Origin: Flexivirga meconopsidis
GTDB lineage: Bacteria; Actinomycetota; Actinomycetes; Actinomycetales; Dermatophilaceae
DNA: 64,000 nt
Direction: 5' to 3'
Assembly (NCBI RefSeq): GCF_026162425.1
Contig: NZ_JAOBQJ010000002.1
Coordinates: 124,001-188,000 of the forward strand
Positions 25,310-33,513 of the stretch are shown here, in pieces (the first letter of the stretch is position 1; each line of letters opens with the position of its first letter). The notes under the pieces are model-generated. The model saw nothing but the letters and a program-made list of their open reading frames with translations, had not been told where the DNA came from and made no database searches. Position numbers and translations under genes: made by a program.

Positions 25310-26158
25310 ATGGCACCCATCACCGCAGGTGCACCGCCGGCGACCGCGCACGCCATACACGCCGAGGCGCGCACCAAGAAGCCTGCCGCGACGCCACCGA
25401 AGAAGTCCAAGGCGCCGGCCGTCGCGAAACGGCACACCACCAAGGCGGCCAAGACGCCGGTGCGCAAGAAGGCGTCATACACGATCCGGCCCGGCGACAA
25501 CCTGACCACCATCGCCAAGACCTACAAGGTGTCGCTCGCGGCGCTGCTGAAGGCCAACAAGTTCGCCGACCCCAACCGGGTGTTGTCCGGCGACCGGATC
25601 GCCGTGCCGGTCGCGGTGAACGGCCGGACCACAGCCCGCAAGACGGCGGTGCGGACCAGCGCCCGGAAGGCACCGAGCGCACCGCACACCTATGGCGGTC
25701 TCAGCCCGAAACAGGTGCTGAAGAAGGGGCGTTCGGCCACCAAGGCCGCGCTGGCCGCGACCGAGGTGCCAAGCCGCAGCCAGACCAAGGCGCTGATCGA
25801 GCACACCGCGCAGCGGTATGGCGTGAGCCGCAAACTCGCGCTCGGCATCGGCTGGCAGGAGTCCGGCTGGAACCAGCGCGCGGTGTCGTCGGTGAACGCG
25901 GTCGGCACGATGCAGGTGATGCCCGAGTCCGGCGAATGGGCATCGGACTTGGTGGGCCGCAATCTGGACCTGCTCGAGGCGAACGACAACGTGACCGCCG
26001 GGGTCGCGATCCTGCGCTATCTCACCGCGAACGCCAAGGATCTGGATCAGGCGATCGGCAGCTACTACCAGGGGCTCGGCGCGATGCGCAAGCACGGACC
26101 GTACGACGACACCAAGGTCTACATCCGCAACGTGCGGGCGCACATGGAGCGCATGTAG
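25310..26158 (+). CDS. LysM domain lytic transglycosylase
   Basis: A 282-residue peptidoglycan-active protein. After a basic, alanine/proline/lysine-rich stretch, a LysM domain (YTIRPGDNLTTIAKTY to DRIAVPV, about residues 57-102) should bind peptidoglycan. After a second basic linker, a SLT-type catalytic domain (about residues 160-280) has GIGWQESGWNQRAVSS with the catalytic glutamate, then GTMQVMP and SYYQGLGAM. AAGGAG precedes ATG 25310 and an in-frame TGA lies just upstream, so it cannot start earlier. No ordinary signal peptide is visible, which is odd for a cell-wall enzyme. It is followed by pknL. Confidence 0.85.
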   Translation: MAPITAGAPPATAHAIHAEARTKKPAATPPKKSKAPAVAKRHTTKAAKTPVRKKASYTIRPGDNLTTIAKTYKVSLAALLKANKFADPNRVLSGDRIAVPVAVNGRTTARKTAVRTSARKAPSAPHTYGGLSPKQVLKKGRSATKAALAATEVPSRSQTKALIEHTAQRYGVSRKLALGIGWQESGWNQRAVSSVNAVGTMQVMPESGEWASDLVGRNLDLLEANDNVTAGVAILRYLTANAKDLDQAIGSYYQGLGAMRKHGPYDDTKVYIRNVRAHMERM

Positions 26159-26218
26159 CCGTCTGGTCGGAACGCGCGGCCCGCGCCGTACGTCTCCACG
26201 AAGGACAACAATTCGGGG

Positions 26219-26246
26219 CGCCACCCGCCGGACCTGACGGGTGGCC
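26219..26246 (+). terminator. Weak hairpin after the transglycosylase gene
   Basis: CCACCCG (26221-26227) pairs with CGGGTGG (26238-26244), a 7-bp stem and 10-base loop. It lies between the transglycosylase stop and the pknL promoter. There is no U-tract, so termination is only a possibility. Confidence 0.35.
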
Positions 26247-26260
26247 GAGCACGAGGTTCG

Positions 26261-26266
26261 TAAGCT
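26261..26266 (+). promoter_or_regulatory. -10 box for leaderless pknL
   Basis: TAAGCT ends seven bases before GTG 26274 with no Shine-Dalgarno sequence. An earlier GTG at 26268 would start too close to the box, so this feature decides the start. Confidence 0.5.
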
Positions 26267-26273
26267 TGTGAGT

Positions 26274-28139
26274 GTGTCAACCACCGCACCGTCGCTGATC
26301 GGTCGCACGGTCGATCGACGGTATGTCGTCCGTGGGCACCTCGCCGACGGCGGCATGGGCTCGGTGTATGTCGCACTCGACCAGCGCCTCGACCGTGAGG
26401 TCGCGCTGAAGATCATGCGCCCCGACCTGGCTCGGGACACCGAATTCGTCGCCCGTTTCCGCCGTGAGGCGCGTTCGGCGGCCCGGCTCACCCACCCGAA
26501 CGTCGTTGCGGTGACCGACCAGGGCGAGGACGAGCAGTATGTCTTCCTGGCGATGGAGCTGGTGCGCGGGCGCACGCTGCGCGAGGTGATCCGCCAGGAC
26601 GCGCCGCTGCCTGCGCGGCAGGCACTCGACATCGCCGACGGCATCCTGCAGGCTCTCCAGGCGGCCCATCGCGCCGGCCTGGTGCACCGGGACGTGAAGC
26701 CGGAGAACGTGCTGATCGGGGACTCCGGGGTGAAGGTCACCGACTTCGGGCTGGCCCGCGCGGTCACCACCGACACCCTCACCGGGGACAGCGACGTGCT
26801 GCTCGGCACGGCGGCATACCTGTCCCCCGAGCAGGTGGAACGCGGCCGGGCCGACGAGCGCAGCGACGTCTACTCCGCCGGGTTGCTGCTTTTCGAAATG
26901 CTTACCGGGCAGAAGGCGTTTCCCGGTGACTCCCCCATCCACGTGGCCTACCAGCACGTGCACGGCACCATGCCGACCCCGTCCGATGCGGTGCCGAGCA
27001 TTGCGCCCGCCGTCGATGCCCTGGTCGCTCGGGCGACGTCCCGCGACCCGGACGACCGCCCGGCGAACGCCGGCGAGTTCCTGCGCGAATTGCGTTCGGT
27101 GCGAGCGGGTTTGGTCCCCGAAGCACTCGACGCCGCGCCGCGGCCGGCACCTGCTCTGCCCGACGATCACGAACGCACAGACCCGCTGCGCCCTGGGTCG
27201 ACCCGACAGATCGCCCGCTCCGGGCCCCCTCCGGTCGCCCGCACCGGTCGTCGCCGCTGGCCGCTTCTCGCCGGCCTGCTCGCCGCGCTGCTGCTCGTCG
27301 TGGGCGGTGTCGGCGGCTGGGCCTTGACCGCCGGCCCGCTCGGCTCGGTCGACGTGCCCGCTGTGGTCGGCCAGCAGCAGGGCGCCGCGGTCGACGCCGT
27401 CCAGCGCGCCGGTTTGCACACCAAGGTGCAGCAGGTCTTCAGCGAGACCGCCGCCTCCGGGACGGTCGTGTCCACCACCCCGGGCGCCGGCGACGGCCAG
27501 CGCAAGACCGACGCGGTGGTGCTGCGGGTGTCCAAGGGGCCGGAGCGTTACGACATACCCTCGCTGGTCGGCAAGTCCGAGGCCGACGCCCGGAAGGCGA
27601 TCACCGACGCGCACCTCAAGGTCGGCACGGTCACCCAGGCGTATGACGACAGCACCGCCAAGGGTCAGGTCTCCTCGACCAGCCCCACCGGCGGCACGTC
27701 ACAAAAGCCTGGCGCGACGGTCGATCTGGTGATCAGTAAGGGCAAGCAGCCGATCACCGTGCCGTCGGTGACCGGCAGCCCCAAGGCCGACGCGGAGCAG
27801 CAGCTGACCGACGCCGGCCTCAAGGTCACCTACGGCGCGGAGCAGAACAGCGACACCGTCGCGAAGGGCGACGTGATCAGCCAATCCCCTTCGGACGGCA
27901 CCCTTTTCAAGGGCGACGCAGTGCAGCTGGTGATCTCCAAGGGCCCGGTGATGGTCACCGTGCCCAAGGTCGTCGGCAAGTCCCCCAGCGATGCCAAGGA
28001 CGAGTTGGAGAAGCTCGGCTTCCAGGTGAAGACGAGCTACCCGCTGCTCGTGCCGGTGCTGTTCCAGGTGCAGGGCCAGTCGGTCAATGCCGGCTCGCAG
28101 GCGCCCAAGGGCAGCACGATCACGATCGACGTCGTCTGA
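26274..28139 (+). CDS. pknL: PknL/PknB-type serine/threonine kinase with four PASTA domains
   Basis: A 621-residue receptor kinase. The cytoplasmic kinase domain (about residues 10-275) has the glycine loop GHLADGGMGSV, the catalytic lysine in VALKIM, HRDVKPENV, and DFGLAR. An Arg/Pro linker leads to one membrane helix (WPLLAGLLAALLLVVGGVGG, about 338-357). Outside are four PASTA repeats starting DVPAVVG, DIPSLVG, TVPSVTG and TVPKVVG, which in this family bind muropeptides or lipid II. By position, between Rv2175c-like and aroG-like genes, it matches pknL; PknB is the alternative by domain layout. It converges on the DAHP synthase gene with a 13-base gap. Confidence 0.87.
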   Translation: MSTTAPSLIGRTVDRRYVVRGHLADGGMGSVYVALDQRLDREVALKIMRPDLARDTEFVARFRREARSAARLTHPNVVAVTDQGEDEQYVFLAMELVRGRTLREVIRQDAPLPARQALDIADGILQALQAAHRAGLVHRDVKPENVLIGDSGVKVTDFGLARAVTTDTLTGDSDVLLGTAAYLSPEQVERGRADERSDVYSAGLLLFEMLTGQKAFPGDSPIHVAYQHVHGTMPTPSDAVPSIAPAVDALVARATSRDPDDRPANAGEFLRELRSVRAGLVPEALDAAPRPAPALPDDHERTDPLRPGSTRQIARSGPPPVARTGRRRWPLLAGLLAALLLVVGGVGGWALTAGPLGSVDVPAVVGQQQGAAVDAVQRAGLHTKVQQVFSETAASGTVVSTTPGAGDGQRKTDAVVLRVSKGPERYDIPSLVGKSEADARKAITDAHLKVGTVTQAYDDSTAKGQVSSTSPTGGTSQKPGATVDLVISKGKQPITVPSVTGSPKADAEQQLTDAGLKVTYGAEQNSDTVAKGDVISQSPSDGTLFKGDAVQLVISKGPVMVTVPKVVGKSPSDAKDELEKLGFQVKTSYPLLVPVLFQVQGQSVNAGSQAPKGSTITIDVV

Positions 28140-28152
28140 GCGGTCCGGGCAC

Positions 28153-29529
28153 TCAGCGCTTGCTGAGCATCTCCGCGACGAGGAAGGCCAGCTCCAGGCT
28201 CTGCTGGTGGTTGAGCCGCGGGTCGCAGGCGGTCTCGTAGCGCTTCTCCAGGTCGGCGTCGAGGATCTTCTCACTGCCGCCGAGGCACTCGGTCACGTCG
28301 TTGCCGGTCAGCTCCACGTGGATGCCGCCGGGCACGCTGCCGAGGTCGCGGTGCACCTCGAAGAAGCCCTGCACCTCGTGGATGATGTCGTCGAACTCGC
28401 GGGTCTTGTAACCGGTGGACGACTCGAAGGTGTTGCCGTGCATCGGGTCGGTGATCCAGACGACCTTCGCCCCGGACTCGGTGACCTTGCGCACGATCGG
28501 CGGCAGCTTCTCGCGCACGTTGCCGGCGCCCATCCGGGTGATGAAGGTCAGCCGGCCCGGCTCGCGGTGCGGGTCGAGCTTGTCGATCATCGCCAGCACC
28601 TCGTCCGGGTCGGCGGTCGGGCCGAGCTTGACCCCGATCGGGTTGCGGATGCGGGAGGCGAAGTCGAGGTGTGCACCGTCCAGCTGACGGGTGCGCTCGC
28701 CGACCCAGACGAAGTGACCGGACACCGCGTAGGGGTTGCCGGTGCGCGAGTCGATGCGGGTCAGCGGCTGCTCGTAGTCCAGCAGCAGCGCCTCGTGGCT
28801 GGCGAAGAACTCCACCGCGCTCATCGGGGTCGACTCGAAGTCGACACCGCAGGCGAGCATGAACTTCATCGCCCGGTCGATCTCCAACGCGATCGACTCG
28901 TAACGGGCGTATGCCGAGTTGGCGATGAAGCCGCGGTTCCACTCGTGCACGTGCCGCAGGTCGGCGAACCCACCCGTGGTGAAGGCGCGCACGAGGTTCA
29001 GCGTCGAGGAGGCGGTGTGGTAGGCGCGCAGCAGTCGCTGCGGGTCGGGCGTGCGCGCCGCCGGGTCGAAGTCGAAGTCGTTGATGATGTCGCCCCGGAA
29101 GGCCGGCAGGGTGACGTCGCCGCGGGTCTCGGTGTCCTTGCTGCGGGGCTTAGCGTACTGCCCGGCCAGCCGGCCGATCTTGACCACCGGGGTGCTTGCG
29201 CCATACGTCAGCACCGCCGCCATCTGCAGGATCGTCTTGACCCGGTCACGGATGTTGTCGGCGGTCGCCTCGGAGAAGCGCTCGGCGCAGTCGCCGCCCT
29301 GCAGCACGAATGCCTTGCCCTCGGCCGCGTCGGCGAGCCGGGTGCGCAGCACGTCGCACTCACCGGCGAAGACAAGCGGCGGTGCCGCAGCCAACTCCCG
29401 GCGTACCGCACGAACGGCCTCGGTGTCCGGCCACTGCGGCTGCTGCAGAGCGGGCAGCTGCGGCCACTCGACCTGCTCGGTCAGCGTGCTGGGCAGGTCG
29501 GTCGCGAAGGTGGGGGTGGTGGTGCTCAC
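28153..29529 (-). CDS. aroG: Class II 3-deoxy-7-phosphoheptulonate (DAHP) synthase
   Basis: A 458-residue enzyme that condenses phosphoenolpyruvate and erythrose 4-phosphate, the first step of the shikimate pathway. Class II marks are FVLQGGDCAERF with the metal cysteine, RIGRLAGQYAKPRS-type KIGRLAGQYAKPRS, ITRMGAGNVREKLPP, WITDPMHGNTFE and GIHVELTGNDVTECLGG. GTG 29529 follows a TACTCT box by six bases. The gene corresponds to aroG (Rv2178c) in the conserved block, next to pknL and the acyltransferase. Confidence 0.94.
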   Translation of the reverse strand: MSTTTPTFATDLPSTLTEQVEWPQLPALQQPQWPDTEAVRAVRRELAAAPPLVFAGECDVLRTRLADAAEGKAFVLQGGDCAERFSEATADNIRDRVKTILQMAAVLTYGASTPVVKIGRLAGQYAKPRSKDTETRGDVTLPAFRGDIINDFDFDPAARTPDPQRLLRAYHTASSTLNLVRAFTTGGFADLRHVHEWNRGFIANSAYARYESIALEIDRAMKFMLACGVDFESTPMSAVEFFASHEALLLDYEQPLTRIDSRTGNPYAVSGHFVWVGERTRQLDGAHLDFASRIRNPIGVKLGPTADPDEVLAMIDKLDPHREPGRLTFITRMGAGNVREKLPPIVRKVTESGAKVVWITDPMHGNTFESSTGYKTREFDDIIHEVQGFFEVHRDLGSVPGGIHVELTGNDVTECLGGSEKILDADLEKRYETACDPRLNHQQSLELAFLVAEMLSKR

Positions 29530-29535
29530 CCATCA

Positions 29536-29541
29536 AGAGTA
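29536..29541 (-). promoter_or_regulatory. -10 box for leaderless DAHP synthase gene
   Basis: TACTCT on the minus strand ends six bases before GTG 29529. No ribosome binding site lies between, and no attenuator or leader peptide is visible. Confidence 0.55.
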
Positions 29542-29572
29542 AGGCCCGCTTATGGGTGCCCTGCCCTCGGTC

Positions 29573-30415
29573 TCAGCGATCAGCCTCGGCTGACCCGGCC
29601 GGCTCCACGGACTCTGCGTCCGCTGTGCCCGCTGCGTCGTCGGCAGGCTTGTCGTCCTTGTCCTCGCCGTGGTGCTGCAACCGGTCCTTGGCCTGGGTCG
29701 CGAGCGCCGCGGCGCCGCCGCCGATCTCCTTGGCCTTCTGGGTGATCCGGTTCTTCACCGTGGAGGCGTAAACGTCGACGTACTCCTGGCCGGTGAGCAG
29801 CATGATTTCGTACATCACCTCGTCGGTGATCGACCGCAGGACGAAGCGGTCGTCCTCCATACCCTCGTAGCGGGAGAAGTCCATCGGCTTGCCGAATCGC
29901 ACGTGCGGGCGCACGATCCGGCCGAAGAGCTTGCCCTGGGGGGCGATCACGTCGGTGCCGATGACTCCGACCGGTATGACGGGCACGCCCGCCTCGAGCG
30001 CGACCCGCGCGATGCCGGTCTTGCCCTTGTAGAGCCGGCCGTCCGGCGAGCGGGTGCCCTCGGGGTAAATACCGAAAAGGTCGCCCTCACCAAGGATCCG
30101 CATGCCGGTCGCGAGCGCCCCGGCCGCGGCGCTCCCGCTCGACCGGTCGATCGGCACCTGCCCGGCGCCGGAGAAGAACCACTTCTGCAGGCGTCCCTTC
30201 ACACCGGGGGTGGTGAAGTACTCGGCCTTGGCCACGAACGTGACCCGGCGCGGAATCACCAGCGGCATGAACAGCCAGTCGGCGATCGACAGGTGGTTGC
30301 TCGCCAGGATCGCCGGGCCCTCCTCGGGGACGTTCTGGGCGCCCTCCACGGTAGGGCGGAAGATGCCCCGGAGCAGCGGCCCCAACAGCACCCATTTGAG
30401 CAACCAGTAGAACAC
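29573..30415 (-). CDS. plsC: 1-acylglycerol-3-phosphate acyltransferase (PlsC family)
   Basis: A 280-residue membrane-associated acyltransferase of phospholipid synthesis. An N-terminal hydrophobic segment (WLLKWVLLGPLL) is followed by the catalytic H-x4-D motif SNHLSIADW at about residues 39-47, then AKAEYF, and the phosphate-binding FGIYPEGTRSPDG. The last 45 residues are acidic, rich in Asp, Ala and Glu, and probably disordered. GTG 30415 follows GAGGAGG. It matches Rv2182c in position and type. Confidence 0.9.
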   Translation of the reverse strand: MFYWLLKWVLLGPLLRGIFRPTVEGAQNVPEEGPAILASNHLSIADWLFMPLVIPRRVTFVAKAEYFTTPGVKGRLQKWFFSGAGQVPIDRSSGSAAAGALATGMRILGEGDLFGIYPEGTRSPDGRLYKGKTGIARVALEAGVPVIPVGVIGTDVIAPQGKLFGRIVRPHVRFGKPMDFSRYEGMEDDRFVLRSITDEVMYEIMLLTGQEYVDVYASTVKNRITQKAKEIGGGAAALATQAKDRLQHHGEDKDDKPADDAAGTADAESVEPAGSAEADR

Positions 30416-30528
30416 CGTGCCTCCTCGCCGATTCTCCTGCCGGGTGAACCATACGACAGGCAAGACCCGGTCGCGGGCGACGTGCGAGGATGCTGCCGTC
30501 CCCTCACCGATCACGCCCCAGAGGATGT

Positions 30529-31287
30529 ATGACGATGCAGGTCCTGCCGGGAGCAGAGCCCTTCAGTCACGACGGTAACGATGTCGGCGTCCTGGTCTGC
30601 CACGGGTTCACCGGCTCCCCGCAGAGCATGCGGCCGATCGCGAAGCGGTGCGCCGACGAGGGGTTCACCGTCCGGCTCCCGCGACTGCCCGGGCACGGCA
30701 CCACCTGGCAGGACCTGAACCGCACCACCTGGCAGGACTGGTGGCAGGCGGTCGACGCGGCATACCGCGAACTCGCCGCGCGCACTCAGCACGTGGTGGC
30801 GGTCGGCATGTCGATGGGCGGCACGCTGGCGACGCTGGTCGCCGAGACGCACGGCCGCGGTGTCGACGGCCTGGTGCTGATCAACCCGGCGTTCGAGATG
30901 AAGGACCTGCGGCTCAAGGCGCTTCCGCTGCTGCAACACGTGGTGCCCTCGATCGCGGCGCTCGGCGGCGACATCAAGAAGCCGGGCGTGCAGGAGCTCG
31001 CCTACGAGCGCACCCCGTTGAAGGCGTTGCAGTCGCAGCGCCAGATGTGGGCGCAGGTCACCCGGGACCTGCCACAGGTCACCCAACCCGTGCTGCTGAT
31101 GCACTCCCCAGAAGACCACATCGTGCCGCCGGAGTGTTCGGAGCTGTTCATGGCTCGCGCCTCGAGCACCGACAAGACCGAACTCCTGCTCACCAACAGC
31201 TATCACGTCGCGACCCTCGACAACGATGCTCCGCTGATCGAGGATGAGACGGTGAAGTTCATCAGACGGGTCACCGGAGCGTCATGA
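30529..31287 (+). CDS. Alpha/beta hydrolase (carboxylesterase / monoacylglycerol lipase type)
   Basis: A 252-residue alpha/beta hydrolase. The oxyanion stretch is VLVCHGFTGSPQSM, the nucleophile elbow VGMSMGGTLA, the acid HSPEDHIVPPE and the histidine NSYHVATLDND. These fit the Est30/YvaK carboxylesterase or monoacylglycerol lipase family, which act on acylglycerols. ATG 30529 has AGAGGA just upstream; the gene starts about 110 bases from divergent plsC, which also handles glycerolipids. Its stop overlaps the next gene by ATGA. Confidence 0.88.
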   Translation: MTMQVLPGAEPFSHDGNDVGVLVCHGFTGSPQSMRPIAKRCADEGFTVRLPRLPGHGTTWQDLNRTTWQDWWQAVDAAYRELAARTQHVVAVGMSMGGTLATLVAETHGRGVDGLVLINPAFEMKDLRLKALPLLQHVVPSIAALGGDIKKPGVQELAYERTPLKALQSQRQMWAQVTRDLPQVTQPVLLMHSPEDHIVPPECSELFMARASSTDKTELLLTNSYHVATLDNDAPLIEDETVKFIRRVTGAS

Positions 31288-31766
31288 GCTTCGAGCGGCG
31301 TGACGAGCCTGACGAGCAGACCGACTACGACCGTCGGTTTGCCGAGATCATCGCGCAGTTCGAGCCGGACCACACCGTCTGGGAGGAGCCGGAGGCCACG
31401 CCGCAGCAGTCGGCCGACACCGCTCCCGACGCCCCGCCGGAGGCGTCGCCGCTCGCCGATCTGCCGCAGCAGTGGCGGATGCCGACGAATGACACCGTGT
31501 CGTTCATCGAGGACGACGGCAGTTTCGAGCCCGATCCGCCGCGGCCGCTGCCGAGTGGCGACGACCTGGGTTTCTGGACGATGGTCGGCTGCCTGGTCGG
31601 CGGGCCGGCGTGGCTGCTCTACCTGTTCGCGTTCGACCGCTACGCGCAGTCGCTGTGGTGGGTGCTGGCCTGTGCGCTGTTCATCGCCGGCGTCGTGCAG
31701 CTGATCATGCGTGAGCCCAAGAACCGCGACGACCTCGACGAGGACGACGACGGAGCCGTCCTCTAA
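31284..31766 (+). CDS. Hypothetical acidic protein with two membrane helices
   Basis: A 160-residue protein not assigned to a named family. The first 95 residues are hydrophilic, acidic and proline-rich. A helical hairpin follows at about residues 100-118 and 122-142 (GFWTMVGCLVGGPAWLLYLF and LWWVLACALFIAGVVQLIM). The tail is strongly acidic (DDLDEDDDGAVL). It begins inside the stop of the hydrolase (ATGA) and is likely translated with it. Similar small proteins occupy this place in other actinobacteria. Its 3' end overlaps the convergent gene by four bases. Confidence 0.8.
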   Translation: MSFERRDEPDEQTDYDRRFAEIIAQFEPDHTVWEEPEATPQQSADTAPDAPPEASPLADLPQQWRMPTNDTVSFIEDDGSFEPDPPRPLPSGDDLGFWTMVGCLVGGPAWLLYLFAFDRYAQSLWWVLACALFIAGVVQLIMREPKNRDDLDEDDDGAVL

Positions 31767-32506
31767 CCGGCGGTCCGGCCGCCCGTCGCCGGCTCCGCGA
31801 GCGCGCTGAGATCCAGGTCCACCACCACCGGCAAGTGGTCGGTCGCGCGCGCGAGCAAGGCCGGGTCCAGCCCGAGATCGGGTGCCGTTGCGGGCAAACC
31901 GGCCGAGGCGAAGATCCCGTCGATCCGCTTGACCGGCTGTTGCGCGGAGAAGGTCGGCCGGTCCGGACTGACCAGCCGCAGCTTGTCACCGAGGTACTTC
32001 CAGACCGCACCGGTCGGTTCCTCGTTGAGGTCGCCGCCGAGCACCGTCGGCGGCGTCGGGGCGCCGAGCTCGGCGAAGATCTCCTCGACCTGTGGCAGCC
32101 GCCTCGCGCTCTTCAACGACAGATGCACGCTCACCGCACACAGCGGCCGATGCCCCGGCAGCCGGACCGTGGCGATGCCGTAGCCGCGCGGCTCCTCGCC
32201 GCGACGCACGGTCAGCTTGCCGTGGTGGGCGTCGAGCACGTCCAGCCGCAGCTTGGTCATCAAGGTCGTGCTCATCCGGTAGCGGCGCCCGCCGAACCAG
32301 GTGAGTGCGAGCTCGTCGGCGAAACCGGCCAACCGGTGACCCGACAGCGGATGCCGCGGAACCTCTTGCAGCAGAAGGATATCCGCGTCGATCGCGCGGA
32401 TCACCTCGTGCAACGCCGCGCGGTCGTCCTTCCACGCGCGCACGTTGTATGACGCCACTCGCACCTGGTGTTGGCCGCGGCCTGGCGTGCGCGGTTGCTG
32501 CGTCAT
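31763..32506 (-). CDS. Endonuclease/exonuclease/phosphatase family protein
   Basis: A 247-residue metal-dependent phosphoesterase fold protein. Visible motifs are RVASYNVRAWK (metal Asn), DILLLQEVP (catalytic Glu), VHLSL, LGGDLNEEP (Asp and Asn) and the terminal TDHLPVVVDL with the catalytic histidine. Substrates in this superfamily range from DNA to phosphoinositides, so none is assigned. It is the last gene of a tightly packed minus-strand operon and overlaps the upstream ROK gene by ATGA. Confidence 0.87.
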   Translation of the reverse strand: MTQQPRTPGRGQHQVRVASYNVRAWKDDRAALHEVIRAIDADILLLQEVPRHPLSGHRLAGFADELALTWFGGRRYRMSTTLMTKLRLDVLDAHHGKLTVRRGEEPRGYGIATVRLPGHRPLCAVSVHLSLKSARRLPQVEEIFAELGAPTPPTVLGGDLNEEPTGAVWKYLGDKLRLVSPDRPTFSAQQPVKRIDGIFASAGLPATAPDLGLDPALLARATDHLPVVVDLDLSALAEPATGGRTAG

Positions 32507-33513
32507 ACCTCTCCTTGGGTGTGTACGGCGGTGCGGGCCAGATCGGCGGCACCGATGAAGCCGGCCTCGTTGCCGAGGCTCGCCTGCACGATCTGCGCCT
32601 CCGGCCGGTAGCCACGGCCGGCGAGGTGTCGCCGGAAGGAGTCCCGCGCCGGGTCGAGCAACATGCTGCCGGCGGCGCTGACGCCTCCGCCGATGACGAA
32701 GGCGCCCGGGTCGAAGGCGTCGGCGAGGTTGGCCAGACCAGTGCCCAGCCAGGTGCCGATCTCGGCCAGCAGCTCCTCGGCGGTCGGGTCACCGGCGCGG
32801 GCGGCCTCGGTGATCATCGGGCCGGTGAGCCGTTGCGGGTCGCCCCCGACGGTGGCAGCCAGGTCATGGGCGAGCGGCGACCCGGCGGCCAGCAGCGAAC
32901 GCGCCTCTCGCACCAGCGCATTGCCACTGGCGTACTGCTCCCAACAGCCCCGGTTGCCGCACTCGCAGCGGTGCCCGCCGGGCATCACCTGCATGTGCCC
33001 GAACTCGCCGGCGATCCCGAAGCGCCCGCGTTCGATGCGGCCTTCGGTCAGGATCGCTCCGCCGATGCCCGTGCCGAGATTGACCATCACCACATGGGAT
33101 TCGCCCTGCACGCTGCCGAACCGCCACTCCGCCCAGCAGGCGGCGTTGGCATCGTTGTCGACGAAGACCGGCACCTCGATGCGGCGACTGAGTGCCTCCT
33201 GCAGCGGCTCGTGCCGCCAGGACAGATGCGGTGCGAAGACGACCGTCGCCCGGTCGGCGGCCACGAAGCCCGCGGCTCCGATGCCGACCGCCGCGACCTC
33301 GCGGTCGGCCGCGGCCTGCACCTCCTGCACGACTTCGACGATCAGGTCTTCGACCACGCGCGGCTCGGTCGAGCGGTGCGGGGTGTCGCGTCGTACCCGG
33401 GTGGTCACCCGGCCCGCCGCGTCGACCAGCGCGCCGGCCACTTTGGTGCCGCCGATGTCGATGCCGATGGCGAGCGGTGAGTCGGATGCGTCGTGCATCG
33501 CAGCAGTGTTCAC
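32503..33513 (-). CDS. ROK family sugar kinase (glucokinase-like), copy 1
   Basis: A 336-residue ROK kinase. The phosphate-binding IGIDIGGTKVAGAL, the substrate Asn-Asp in VFVDNDANAAC, NLGTGIGGA, the catalytic-site EFGHMQV and zinc-binding CECGNRGCWEQYASG motifs are all intact. Glucose is the most likely substrate by family. GTG 33513 overlaps the stop of copy 2 (GTGA). It is a clear paralogue of the neighbouring gene, sharing layout throughout. Confidence 0.87.
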   Translation of the reverse strand: MNTAAMHDASDSPLAIGIDIGGTKVAGALVDAAGRVTTRVRRDTPHRSTEPRVVEDLIVEVVQEVQAAADREVAAVGIGAAGFVAADRATVVFAPHLSWRHEPLQEALSRRIEVPVFVDNDANAACWAEWRFGSVQGESHVVMVNLGTGIGGAILTEGRIERGRFGIAGEFGHMQVMPGGHRCECGNRGCWEQYASGNALVREARSLLAAGSPLAHDLAATVGGDPQRLTGPMITEAARAGDPTAEELLAEIGTWLGTGLANLADAFDPGAFVIGGGVSAAGSMLLDPARDSFRRHLAGRGYRPEAQIVQASLGNEAGFIGAADLARTAVHTQGEV

